A DNA stretch of 64,000 nucleotides from NCBI GenBank assembly GCA_022059125.1, contig JAEUWY010000005.1, positions 2,542,001 through 2,606,000 of the forward strand, given 5' to 3'. Both the position numbers and the translations under genes were made by a program. This stretch comes from Corynespora cassiicola. Lineage: Eukaryota; Ascomycota; Dothideomycetes; Pleosporales; Corynesporascaceae. Shown in pieces: positions 33,828 through 43,766 of this stretch. Position 1 is the first letter of the stretch. Each line of letters starts with the position of its first letter. Under the pieces are notes generated by a model, which made no database searches, was not told the DNA's origin, and saw nothing but the letters and a program-made list of their open reading frames with translations.

Positions 33828-35389
33828 CTACGAGGCAGGCTCGGCGACGGGCTCGGGTGCCTTCTCAGCAACGGGCTCATGAGTAGGAGGAGCAGGGAAG
33901 CTCTCCTTCTTGACCTCGGGAGAGGCCGAGCGTCCACGGTACTGGTTGAAGGTCTCCTGGGCCTTTGCAGTGTACTCCTTGGTGTAGCCCTGGAGAGTCT
34001 TGGTGGCGTTGCCAGTGTGCTGCGCAGCGAGATCCCTCAACTGGTTAGCCTGCTGGTTGGCCAAGTGGTAGCCCTTCTCCAGCTGGGCATCAATGACCTC
34101 CTTGTTCTTGATGTAGATGAGGGGACCGAGGTAAGCAATGACAGTGGCGATCAGGGTCAAGCCCCACAGAGGGACAAACTTGATCAGGAAGTAGGAGAAG
34201 AGGGAGGCGAAGAAGGCCTGTTGGGAAGAATTAGACGCATCTCAAGCAAACGACACGGGCGCCAACTTACAGCAATGGTCGCATAGACATTCTCAGCGTA
34301 GACTATGCGCTGGGACTCGATGACGAAGAAGTTGATAAACTGCTCGACGTCGTCTAGCAGGCGCTCCAGAGAAGCCTTGGGAATGGTGAAGTAGGTCCTA
34401 GGACGGAACTGGGAGGTCAGGCCGCGTCCGAGCGCAACCTGTCCCACAAGCTCAGCGGAAGCGGTCACTGCCGTCTCCGTTAGCACCGAAAAACACTCGG
34501 ATAGGCCGGGAGGCACGTACCGCCCAATGTAATGTAGATGGCCTTGAAAATGTAGCGGATAACGTTGAGGTACCTCGCAGCGAAGATGAAGGCAATGGAC
34601 ACGGCGAAGGAGATGGCGGTCGCGCGGGGGTTCCTCCACTAGAACAACGTCAGTGCACGAATGGCGTGATGGCGGGGGAGGCAGAGACTTACGCTCAGGA
34701 GGCGGTAGAACAGGCTGTGGTAGTCTGCTCGCTCGTCAGTAGGGGGGCTCAGCAGTCGGGGGTTGGGTGGTGCCTACGCGTGAGGGGCTGGCCGGTGGCC
34801 GCGGGCTGGTCGGGCGTGGTGCGAGCATTTGCCAGGTCGGCAAACTCGCCCTTTGTCTTTGCAGACTCAGCCTTGACACTCTGGCCGACGGGACCTGGGG
34901 CAGTTAGATTTTGGGCAGGTTGGGTAGCAGCGGGAGCCTGTGTCGCGAGACCACTGTTAGCAGCGAAATGGCGGGTGCAGATAAGGGCTGGGGGCGCACT
35001 CACCTCACCGTTGTTGAGCGAGTCCTTGACGCTCTGGGTGGCGGGGTGGTTGGAGACGGCGGCCATGGCGGATTGTGCAGCTGTGCGGTTGTTAGGGAGG
35101 GAGTCGGGGTCGGGTGGTGTGCGAGGTGCAGATAAGAACTGTGGTGGAGGGCGTTAGGTGCGTCTCGGCAAGCTCCGGAGGGGTTTGGGCCTACCTTACT
35201 CTCCAGGACGCTGTTGGTCTTGGGGGTGCTGTCGGGATTGGAGGCGCCGTTGGTGTGTGTGAAGTCGTCGGCAGGCGCGACGGGCTCGACGGGCTCGATG
35301 CTCGGCTGGACCGTCTCGACTTCGGCAACCAGGTCGGGCAGGTCCTGTTTAGGGAGCTCGACGTGCGGCGCTTCAGCAGACGTCGACAT
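33828..35389 (-). CDS. RTN1: reticulon-like ER membrane-shaping protein (RTN1)
   Basis: Complement join 33828-34217, 34271-34467, 34521-34638, 34693-34724, 34778-34937, 35004-35080, 35200-35389 gives 387 aa; six introns. Reticulons insert two hydrophobic hairpins into the ER membrane and curve it into tubules. The reticulon-homology domain (about 143-320) starts HYHSLFYRLLSWRNPRATAI. It has a first long hairpin (FAVSIAFIFAARYLNVIRYI), a loop with FRPRTYFTIPKASLERLLDD, a second hairpin (FFASLFSYFLIKFVPLWGLT) and the ending YLGPLIYIKNKEVID. The N-terminal 140 residues are disordered and Pro/Thr-rich; the C-tail has a KAPEPVAEPAS end. Intron 1 is 119 nt, twice the others, with duplicated splice signals (see findings). 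Confidence 0.92.
35081..35199 (-). other. candidate stwintron (intron within intron donor) in RTN1
   Basis: The 119-nt first intron contains two CTAAC branch motifs, each followed by a CACAG acceptor. Removing an inner 56-nt intron (35139-35194, GTAGGC...CACAG) joins GTAAG to TTC and creates a perfect GTAAGT donor for a 63-nt outer intron ending at 35081. This fits the donor-interrupted class described in Pezizomycotina. Confidence 0.55.
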
Positions 35390-38300
35390 GGTTGTGTTTG
35401 GGATCGGCGGGGGGCTACACGGGGCAAACGGGCGGCGGCGCTGGGTTTATCGTGCAGTGCGAGTGAAGCAGGAGAGGAGGAGAGGCAATGGGCAGGCGGA
35501 CGAGGGCTGGACCCGGGGCTTAATGAAGTGACGAGCTTTGTGGGCACGAACAGGACCTATCTCGCACTGTCGTGTGCTGCCCTTGGCCTAAACCCTATGA
35601 CGTTTCACCTCCGCAGGCAAACGAATCAGTGCCAGCAGCGCTCCACAAAAAAGTGCCAAACAGTGCCGCCGCCCAAATGTCATTGCTACGACGAACAGGT
35701 GCCGGTGGCATCGTGCTGCCCGGCGAGCCTGGTGTCGTGTGTGGCTTCCCGCGTCCGCGGCGTGCCCCCATGGCCTTGTGCCTGCCCATGCCGCTCTCAC
35801 GCAATCGCGTGGGCGTGGGCGTGGGCGGGTGATTCGCATGTGAAGGGCCCACCCCATCATCACCACTCAACGTCGCTGCGGCGCCTGCCATGACGCCGCA
35901 GCCACAACACGCCCTGCCATGTCCGCCTCCACGCTCCAGGCCATGTCACGAGTGCCGCTGCACGAGGCCGCCGTGCGCATTCCACCATTCTACATCTTTG
36001 GGCCCCATGGATTTTTTTTACCGTGTGCGTCCCTGCCGTGTTCGAGGTCCCGCAGAGCCCTCGCTAAGTGCCCTCATCCCCGGCCGGCCGTCCAAAAGTA
36101 CACAAGAGCCTCAGGCTAGGCGGGTATGCATGCAGTGCACAAGGCCGGGTAGGCTCTTGTGTCATGTTGTGAATCAGTGGGGGCCATCGCACCTCTGCAT
36201 CGACGCCGTCATGCCATGGTCGAAGAAGGAACTGTAAAGTATGATGTGTGGAGAAGGGTCGCAGCCTGTACATGAGGTCATGGCCGCCGTCTGGGCTGCT
36301 GCCTCGTGGATTTCGCTCTCTACAGGCCTGCAGCCATTGTGGAATAGTACCTGCCCAGGGAAGCAGCCTCCCAGCCCAATGCCCAACTCTTCACCACGTA
36401 CACCATGTACACCATGTACACCACGTACACCACGTACACCACGTACCTGCCAACCAGAGACAGTGAGTCATCTGACCAATGTCTCTGATACGCTCCTTCT
36501 CTCGCTGCATGCAAGGGAAGGAGAGGTAGTGACTTTCTTTCCTTTTTTTGCGAAAAGCTCCTGCCGCTGTTAGTGCTCTTCAGGCTAGGCGCCCACCTGG
36601 GCACCGCAAAATTCACAGTAGCTGGCCAGCCTCGAGTCGGTGAGCAGCTGGCTCCAGCAGGCCAGTGGGCGGCCAGCTTGCTGAACCCGACCAGCTGAAG
36701 CAAATGCAGGCCATCACAGATGAGCGTCTCTGTTTCTGGGTGAAAAAAAAGAGTCAAGGCAGGGCGAGCAACACCAAGCACATATCGAGGATGGAGGAAT
36801 GGGAGCGGACAAGACCATACAAATCAACACGAGCAGTTCGGCGAGTCCTTAAGACTCGGAGGACTGAGTAGCGTGCATGACCGCTTGGCCGAGACCGCGG
36901 TCGAGTAAGAAAACTCTAGCCCAACGGTTAGCCGCTTATTTTTAATTCTCCGGAGGTATACAACTGTCCTCCCGCGTGCACTACGACGGGCTGGAGGACG
37001 TTGCTAGCTCGGGCTATGTGAAGATCTCAAGGCCTGGCCTGAGTTCCACCGTCAGCAAATGTGCTTCACTTCATAGTGGCAGGCGTCGGCCTGAGACAGA
37101 GTCAGTCCTCGTCATGCTGGTGGTCAATCAGCCGTCCGTCCAACACGACTCGCAGGCGCAGCCAGCAGACAGCACGATCCGACATCGCACACATGCCATG
37201 TACGTGCGTGTCGTCCGACTGAAACATGCAAACAGCCGGAGGCCGAAGTGACAGCGACCAACAACGGGCGATGGACAGCCCAGAAGGACCCTTTTACTCG
37301 GATCGCGGTGCGCTATATGAATCGCAAGGCAGGCAAAACCTAGCCAGACAAATGCATCAGGCTACCGGATACCAAAAACCGCCCAAAGGACCGATTGAGG
37401 CTCGCCGGCTGCTTCCTGTGCATGCAGAAATCTAGGACTGCGTGGTCTTCTGCCCGACCAAGTATTTATTGATTTGCCCCCCTGATCTACGCGGCGGGTA
37501 GTCGACAGATCCGAAGAAGGACCCCATGTGTCGTCTTCGGGGGGGCTGAGGCCGAGTGGGCAAGCTGGATAAGCATGGAGCTCAGCCCAGCGGGCATGCA
37601 CGAGGAGGGCTGAGGGACAGCTGAGGGACAGAGGCGACGGCTGGTGCAGGCGTGAGATTTATCCGTCATTGGCAGCCTGTTGGCGAGCGGCTGCAGTCAC
37701 GGGTCTTGGTACAGGCCTTTGAGTTGAGACGGTGAGCGAGGCTAAGGCGGTGGCTATCCAGGTCGGCGGTGGTGATCGCCGTGCAATAGGGCCCTGCCAT
37801 GCACCTAGATTGCGGCGACGACATGCGTGTCCGACAAGCGCACAGAGGAAACACGGTGGACCGAGATGAGATGAGGATGAGGAAATGCTTGGGGCCGGCG
37901 GTCAAGAGGGCCTCGATGGGCTCGAGGGCTTGGTCTGTGGACATGTGAGGAGTGAGAAAAAGGCGGGGGATATGGGCGTGGGTGCATGGTCCTGCAGGGC
38001 CCTCGCCCAAGCCCACGGAGCCGACGACGAGTGGGGGTGGCCGTTGTGCCTGCCCTGCCTGCCCTGCCTGCCCTGCCGCCCTGCCGCCCGCCTTGTTGCC
38101 CTGTTGACCTGTTAAACAACAGCTCTGCGAAATCGCGCACTCGCTCGCCCGCGCATTGTTGAGCCCTGACCGCACCCCCGGACTGTCTGCCATGATGTGC
38201 GCGAGGGAGCTGTCCCGGATCGTACGTACGTTATCGTGGAGGCGCGCAGAGCCATGGGCGAACGCGGTGAGCAGTGAGGCGTTGGGCGGTCCCTCCCCCC

Positions 38301-39323
38301 CCTCCCCGCCCTCACACAGTCAGCCCCCAGAGATCACGACACCGAGTCCTCCCGCGCTCTTGAGACGCGCACAGGGCCAGCGTGCCAATCTGAGGCGGAG
38401 AAGGCCATGCCGCAGTGAGAACCCGATGCGCACATGTGCGGCCGGGCGCCTCCCACGCTTTGCTCGTCCTCCGAGGTCCAAAGCGGAACAGCGCTATCGC
38501 GGACAAGCGAACAGCCTGGCAGCTGTCACGCATCTCGACCAGCACGAGCAAGGGTGCCCGACCATCCCGCACGGCACTATGGACGCAATCAGACGCCCCA
38601 GGCCTCCAGGGCTCCACGCCCGCCGCCGTCATGGGCAGGCACAGTCACCGTCGTCGGCCTCGCTCGCCCGCCCTCCTTCACATTCCTCCTCGCCCTCTGC
38701 CCCGGCATCGTGACGCTGCGGGCTGAGTGTAAGCCGTGGTGCACGTCAAGAACGGCTGCTGTAGCAGCACTCGGACTCGGCTCCAGGGACTATCGACTGC
38801 CAGCATCCGACACAGCGCCTATCACTATCAGCTCCACAAATCCTCCAAGACTCTCGGTTGGTTTGGCAGACGTTGGCAGCAGACCGCGCCTAGGGTTTTT
38901 GCGCGCACCGCGGCGTTATCACCGCCACATCGTTTGAGCTCTGGATCGCCCTCCAGGCGGGCGATAAGTGGGCGTCCCCAGTCCTCCAACGGGGTATACC
39001 TACCTCTGCCTCCGCTTTCAGCCTCCTCCATTTCACTCTCTCCCCCGACACTCGACCTGCTTCTCGTTCGCATCGCCCGCTGCGCTCCCCGCCCTCCGTA
39101 TCGTGCCTGCCGGCAGTGCGCGCCAGTGTTCTGGAGCCATACCCGCCCTATCCCACCCTCCCGGTACCTAGACGACGTAGACAGACATGGTCAAAGCGCT
39201 CTCGAGTAGCCTTCAGCAGCCCTGCGCCCCGACCGTCCCGTCTCAATCTGCACATTGAGCACGCGACAACCAAACAGCTCCAGCCTCTGCGGAGGTGCGA
39301 GTCTGTCTGGATCCGACGCCATC
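35390..39323. other. 3.9 kb GC-rich divergent intergenic region
   Basis: Between reticulon (-) and the 7-TM gene (+). It is rich in short repeats, including a 9-bp tandem array (36392-36445) and CCTGCCCTG/CCGCCCTG repeats near 38,046-38,095. The last ~400 bp are pyrimidine-rich like a fungal leader. No open frame has recognisable domain content, and I see no tRNA. Confidence 0.5.
36392..36445. repeat. six tandem 9-bp units (CACCACGTA / CACCATGTA)
   Basis: Six contiguous units: one CACCACGTA, two CACCATGTA, three CACCACGTA. The units contain CACGTA, close to an E-box core. It lies in the long region between RTN1 and the 7-TM gene. Confidence 0.9.
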
Positions 39324-41015
39324 ATGATACTCCCGCGAGCCCTCTACGACGAGTCGCCCCCGGAACGCCGAACCCGCGTCTCCAACAACCCGACCCTCTT
39401 GTATTCCTGGTGGTGCACCATCTTCTCCCTCGTCATCATCGGTTTCCGCGTCTCCGGCCGCTACATCAGAAATGAGCGCCTCTTTCGCGAAGACAAAATC
39501 ATGGCCTGGAGCTCCATTCCGCTCATGGCCCGCATGGCCTTTATTCACGTCGTCCTCATTTACGGCACCAACAATGTCGACACCGACGGTTTGATCGACC
39601 CCGATAGGATCCACCGGCGCGAGATTGGCTCCAAGATGGTTCTCGCCGCGAGGATCTTCTACGCACTATTGTAACTATTGACCTCTAGGCCCTCGAGCCC
39701 TTTTGCAGCTAACGATCATGGCAGCATCTGGATGGCCAAGTTTACCGTGTCCGAGTTCTTAAAACGCCTTACGGAGCGCTTCTGGAAGCGCGGCTACGAA
39801 TGGGGCCTTCGAGGCATTCGCATCTTTTTGGTAGTGACCTTCATCGTTGTCGTCATTGCCACACTGGCAGAGTGCCAACCATTCAGCCACTACTGGCAGG
39901 TCACCCCGGATCCAGGCCCGCGGTGCCGTCAAGGCTACGCTCATCTCCTCACCATGGGCGTGACTGATATCATCACTGATCTCCTCCTCGTCTTTTTCCC
40001 GATCCCAATCATCCTCCGCTCCGGCATGCCTATAAAACGCAAGCTTTCTCTGGTCGCCCTCTTCTCCATGTCTCTCATCCTGGTAGGCGTCACTGGATCG
40101 CGCGTACCTCTTGTCATCCAAAGGCAAGGCCTGCAGCAGTTTCGTACCGTCTTTGCCTCGTCTGAGATCCTCGCCGCGGCAATCGTATCCAACGCCATCA
40201 TCCTCGGTTCATTCCTGCGCGACCGAGGGATCAAAAAGGCAAAGTACAAGGTCAATTCCACGACCGACAGTATGGATCGCAGATCGTCAACACGTCGTCA
40301 GACCCTCCAACAGTACGGTAGTGACGAAAATCTGGCGCGCGAGCTGGGTTTTCGCACGAATCCCGAGCTTGCAGATCAGAAACCAGCTGTGGCGCGACCA
40401 GCACCGGTGGCTGACCTACACCTGCTCGCCCCTAGCGGCCCTCCTCCTTTCTCCAACGACAATTGGCAGTTTCCGGACAGACAGTCGCAATACAGCAGCA
40501 CCGATCTGGACCTCAAGCTCAAGGCAACCGAAGACTCAATGCCCAGTCCTCGCAGTGCTCGGAGAGTATCTTTCTACGATGTTGGCGGCCTGCTGGAAGG
40601 TGGCCAAGCAACCATGGCTCCGTCCCCGACGGATTCCGTCATCGCCCAGGACTTCGCCCCACAACCGAGGCGAGGATCAAGAGCATCGAGCTTCATACCC
40701 ACAACACGGACCTACGCGCCTCGCCGCTCATCTCGCCTTTCTCAGCAGTCAGAGGACTACGAAATGACCATTCGCCCCAGTCAACAGCTGCAAGATCCGG
40801 GCGGTTTACTGAATGAAAGCCACGAGTTGGGCGTCGAACAATCTCCATCTTCGACCTCTCCTGCATCAATCTCCCAGACCGCATTGCCTCCAACGCGACC
40901 AGAGTTGTCGCCACCGATAGTGCGCAGCACTACACAGACCAGCTACGGAAGCGTCCCGTCGTTGCAGGATGCAGGCGGTCTGCTTTCCTCCCCCCCTTCT
41001 AAACCTTTTGCGTGA
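39324..41015 (+). CDS. fungal rhodopsin-domain 7-TM (receptor-like) membrane protein
   Basis: Join 39324-39670, 39725-41015 gives 545 aa; the 54-nt intron has a CTAAC branch site and joins ALF to IWMAKFTVSEF. The first ~300 residues hold about seven hydrophobic segments, e.g. SWWCTIFSLVIIGFRVSGRY, IRIFLVVTFIVVVIATLAEC and GVTDIITDLLLVFFPIPIIL. CQPFSHYW and an ending like VGVTGSRVPLVIQRQG fit the fungal rhodopsin-domain / integral-membrane family that includes Pth11-like receptors. No CFEM cysteine domain precedes it. The roughly 225-residue cytosolic tail is Ser/Pro/Arg-rich and repeats D-x-G-G-L-L three times (residues 401, 473, 531), matching acidic-dileucine sorting signals. Ligand and G-protein coupling are unknown. 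The start ATG at 39324 follows the pyrimidine-rich leader. Confidence 0.8.
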
Positions 41016-41642
41016 TACCCCCGCCCTATGGGCTCTTTTCCCTTCCTTTACCACCATGTCTACATGTTTAGCGCGAGATATCCCCGGTATTTTGGCGTCA
41101 TGGCTTCACGAAATCACGTGTCATGAGTACACACAACGTAATGCGAGCAGAGCATAAAGGCTTTGCGTCTTGGGCAATCATTTCCCTTTGGCATTGAGAG
41201 GATTCTCTATGAATCAATGTATGATAGAATTATAGCCATCTAAATCGGTGTCGAAACGGCAGCCGCCATCATGGCAATGGCGTATGTCAAGCCGGCACTT
41301 AATTACACATTTTAATCAATACAAACGTGCATATCTCGGCTTTGAGTGATGTGTACCAGGCTCTGACGTTGAACCCTCTGTAGATCAATGTATATCCAAG
41401 TCAGGCCCCCGTAGTCCGTACATGGTAGATCTCTTGGGACCTATGCAGGACAATTAACGTTTAATTTTTAGGTTGGGTCCCCTGTGGTAGTCGCGGCCCC
41501 TGTATTGGACGTCATAGGTAGCGAGGCATGGGCTGAAATCTTAGTGGCCCAAGCTTGGGGCTCCCCGGTCCCAGCCAGGCAAATCAGCACACCTTGACTT
41601 TTTCAGCCGCACCCTTCAAATTTTACTTGCAGACGATCCGAT
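41016..41642. other. intergenic / promoter of the JmjC gene
   Basis: 627 bp without a gene. Moderately AT-rich stretches near 41,200-41,350 may include the 3' end of the 7-TM gene transcript. Confidence 0.5.
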
Positions 41643-43286
41643 ATGGAGGACTCGGATGCGCCATCGCTGGATGAGATTCTTCAACTAACGCTCAGTGAGC
41701 TGGCTGAACAGACCGATGGTGCTGACGAGGTTGCAGATCCGATTTATGGGTGCGGACGGTTTGCCGTGTCGCTGCTCCCCATAGACCCGGGGACATGTTC
41801 CGACCTGGCGCATTACCATTTACATGCTGTTCCGTACAAAGACGTTCAGACATGTTGGCGGCGGCTGTATGTGGATGCTGCGCTCTGGAAAGCTGTGAGG
41901 ATTGTGGAAGGTCGCTCCGGCGCAAAGTTGGGCCAAGAGACTGGAGGCAACGAGGATGACGGGAAAGTTGAGGGCGAGAAAGATCAAGGCGGGGAAGATG
42001 AAGATTGGATCACCAAAATCGTAAAGACTCTCGATATGGCCCTCATAATGACCGGTGCCCCCAGACGCGAAGAAGTCATCGAGCTCTGGTTCTCCGCTCT
42101 AAAACAGTACCTCAGCACTACACACCACCAGACCCAGCCTTCGGATCAACCCTCGAAACGTCGGAAGCTCTCCCCTTCTATTCAAGACCCTTATATATCA
42201 TGTTCCTTCTCTGAGACTCCTATTCCGAATCCCATTCTCCGCCATCCTATCCCCCGTGTTGATAATCCTTCCTTCTCGGCATTCCAATCCAAACTCTCGC
42301 TCCCGGAAACGCAAACTCCCATCCTCATCGAAGGTGCCATATCCCACTGGCCCGCACTCTCAGACCCCGACCGCCAATGGAAGAACCCATCCTACCTACT
42401 CTCGCATACACTCGACGGCCGACGCCTCGTCCCCATCGAACTAGGCCGCGCATACACCGACTCAAACTGGACACAAAAGATCATGAGCTTCGGCGAATTC
42501 ATGCGCGACCACATATTCGACTCCCCGCCCAAACACAGCATCAGCAGCAACCCCAACTCAAAAGCTCCTCACTGCAAGCCACGTAAAAAACCCACCGCCT
42601 ACCTCGCCCAGCACGACCTCCTCACCCAACTCCCCACCCTCCGCCCCGACATCTGCATCCCAGACTACTGCTACACGGCCCCCGCCCCACCCTCCGCCCC
42701 TCTCCCCGGCCACGCCTCACGGGACTCCCGACTCCCCGACCCCCTTCTAAACGCCTGGCTCGGCCCCCGCGGCACGACGTCCCCCCTGCATACGGATCCC
42801 TACCACAACATCCTCGCCCAGGTCGTGGGCTACAAGTACATCCGCCTGTACGCGCCAGAGCACTCCAAGGCGCTATGGCCCAGAGGCACAGAGCGCGGCG
42901 TGAACATGGGAAACACATCGAGCATAGACTTGGACACCGCCATGGCGCTGTTCCCAGAGATTGGCGCGGGTTTGGAGGACAGCGGTGCCGTACCTCACCA
43001 TAAACACCATCCCGACCCCGAGGCTAGAGCTGGAAACCGCCCGGCCGTGGACGCACAATTGCATGGAAATGCAGGAGAACCCACCAAGCCCGAGAACAGC
43101 GAGGCGGATTGCGCCCGTGACCGCCGCCGCCGCAGAAGCTTCCACTCTTGGTTCCCGGGCTTCGTCGACGCGCCGTATCGGGAGTGCGTCCTGGGGCCCG
43201 GAGAGTGCTTGTACATACCCGCCGGCTGGTGGCATTACGTGCGCAGCCTGAGCCCCAGCTTCAGCGTCAGCTTTTGGTGGGATTGA
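41643..43286 (+). CDS. JmjC-domain oxygenase, JMJD5/KDM8-like
   Basis: A single exon of 547 aa. The C-terminal JmjC/cupin domain (about 215-547) begins TPILIEGAISHWPAL. It has H383-T-D385 in SPLHTDPYHNILAQVVGYKYIRLYAPEH and the distal His531 in YIPAGWWHYVRSL. These three residues are the Fe(II) facial triad of 2-oxoglutarate oxygenases, so the enzyme should be active. The N-terminal ~190 residues are helical, with a CWRRLYVDAALWKAV segment like the N-terminal region of JMJD5. JMJD5 family members hydroxylate protein residues and have been linked to histone tails; the substrate here is unknown. An insertion of about 55 low-complexity residues (His/Pro/Arg-rich, about 445-500) interrupts the domain between the HxD strand region and ECVLGPGECLYIP. 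Confidence 0.85.
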   Translation: MEDSDAPSLDEILQLTLSELAEQTDGADEVADPIYGCGRFAVSLLPIDPGTCSDLAHYHLHAVPYKDVQTCWRRLYVDAALWKAVRIVEGRSGAKLGQETGGNEDDGKVEGEKDQGGEDEDWITKIVKTLDMALIMTGAPRREEVIELWFSALKQYLSTTHHQTQPSDQPSKRRKLSPSIQDPYISCSFSETPIPNPILRHPIPRVDNPSFSAFQSKLSLPETQTPILIEGAISHWPALSDPDRQWKNPSYLLSHTLDGRRLVPIELGRAYTDSNWTQKIMSFGEFMRDHIFDSPPKHSISSNPNSKAPHCKPRKKPTAYLAQHDLLTQLPTLRPDICIPDYCYTAPAPPSAPLPGHASRDSRLPDPLLNAWLGPRGTTSPLHTDPYHNILAQVVGYKYIRLYAPEHSKALWPRGTERGVNMGNTSSIDLDTAMALFPEIGAGLEDSGAVPHHKHHPDPEARAGNRPAVDAQLHGNAGEPTKPENSEADCARDRRRRRSFHSWFPGFVDAPYRECVLGPGECLYIPAGWWHYVRSLSPSFSVSFWWD

Positions 43287-43766
43287 GGGCTTGCGTTATG
43301 TGTGTGTGTGTGTGTGTGTGTAGGGGGGGAATCTGGGGCGCTATTCGGCGTAGTGGGGCCTCGGGAGGCAGGGAGGCGGCGAGGGGGAACTTGATATCGC
43401 AGTGGTGTTTCCTTGATCCTGTGGACGCTGAGGCAGGAGGGTTTGGAAAGAATGTTTTGGCGGTTATGTTGCATTTTCCCATATATGGGAATAGGCGGGG
43501 ACCTGGCATTGGAGGCATCATGTAACAGTTTCTTCCATATGAACATCTCAAGCATGGCAAACCGAATACATCATGGTCTGGAAATACCATCACAAAAACG
43601 TCACGAATTGTACATCAATATTAATCATGATCCCAAAATTCCAAAAAGTCAAATTCGGCTCTCAAGATGTGGAGAGCAAATGGTATCTCGATAAAAACAC
43701 CCCTCTAAACACCCCAAACGCCCCCTCCTTCCCGAATTTTCATCCCCCAATAATCCCCAACCCTGA
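43287..43766. other. convergent intergenic region with (TG)n
   Basis: 3' ends of the JmjC gene and the vWA-like gene. Contains a perfect TG dinucleotide run at about 43300-43321. The rest is unremarkable and AT-rich toward 43,600. Confidence 0.6.

Noticed and set aside
34666..35893. Plus-strand frames of 163 and 259 codons opposite the 5' half of RTN1
   Set aside because: They run antisense to RTN1 exons and introns and into the promoter, with no domain.
38156..39209. Overlapping plus-strand frames upstream of the 7-TM gene
   Set aside because: Pro/Arg/Ser-rich in all frames, no splice pattern, consistent with a GC-rich leader and promoter.
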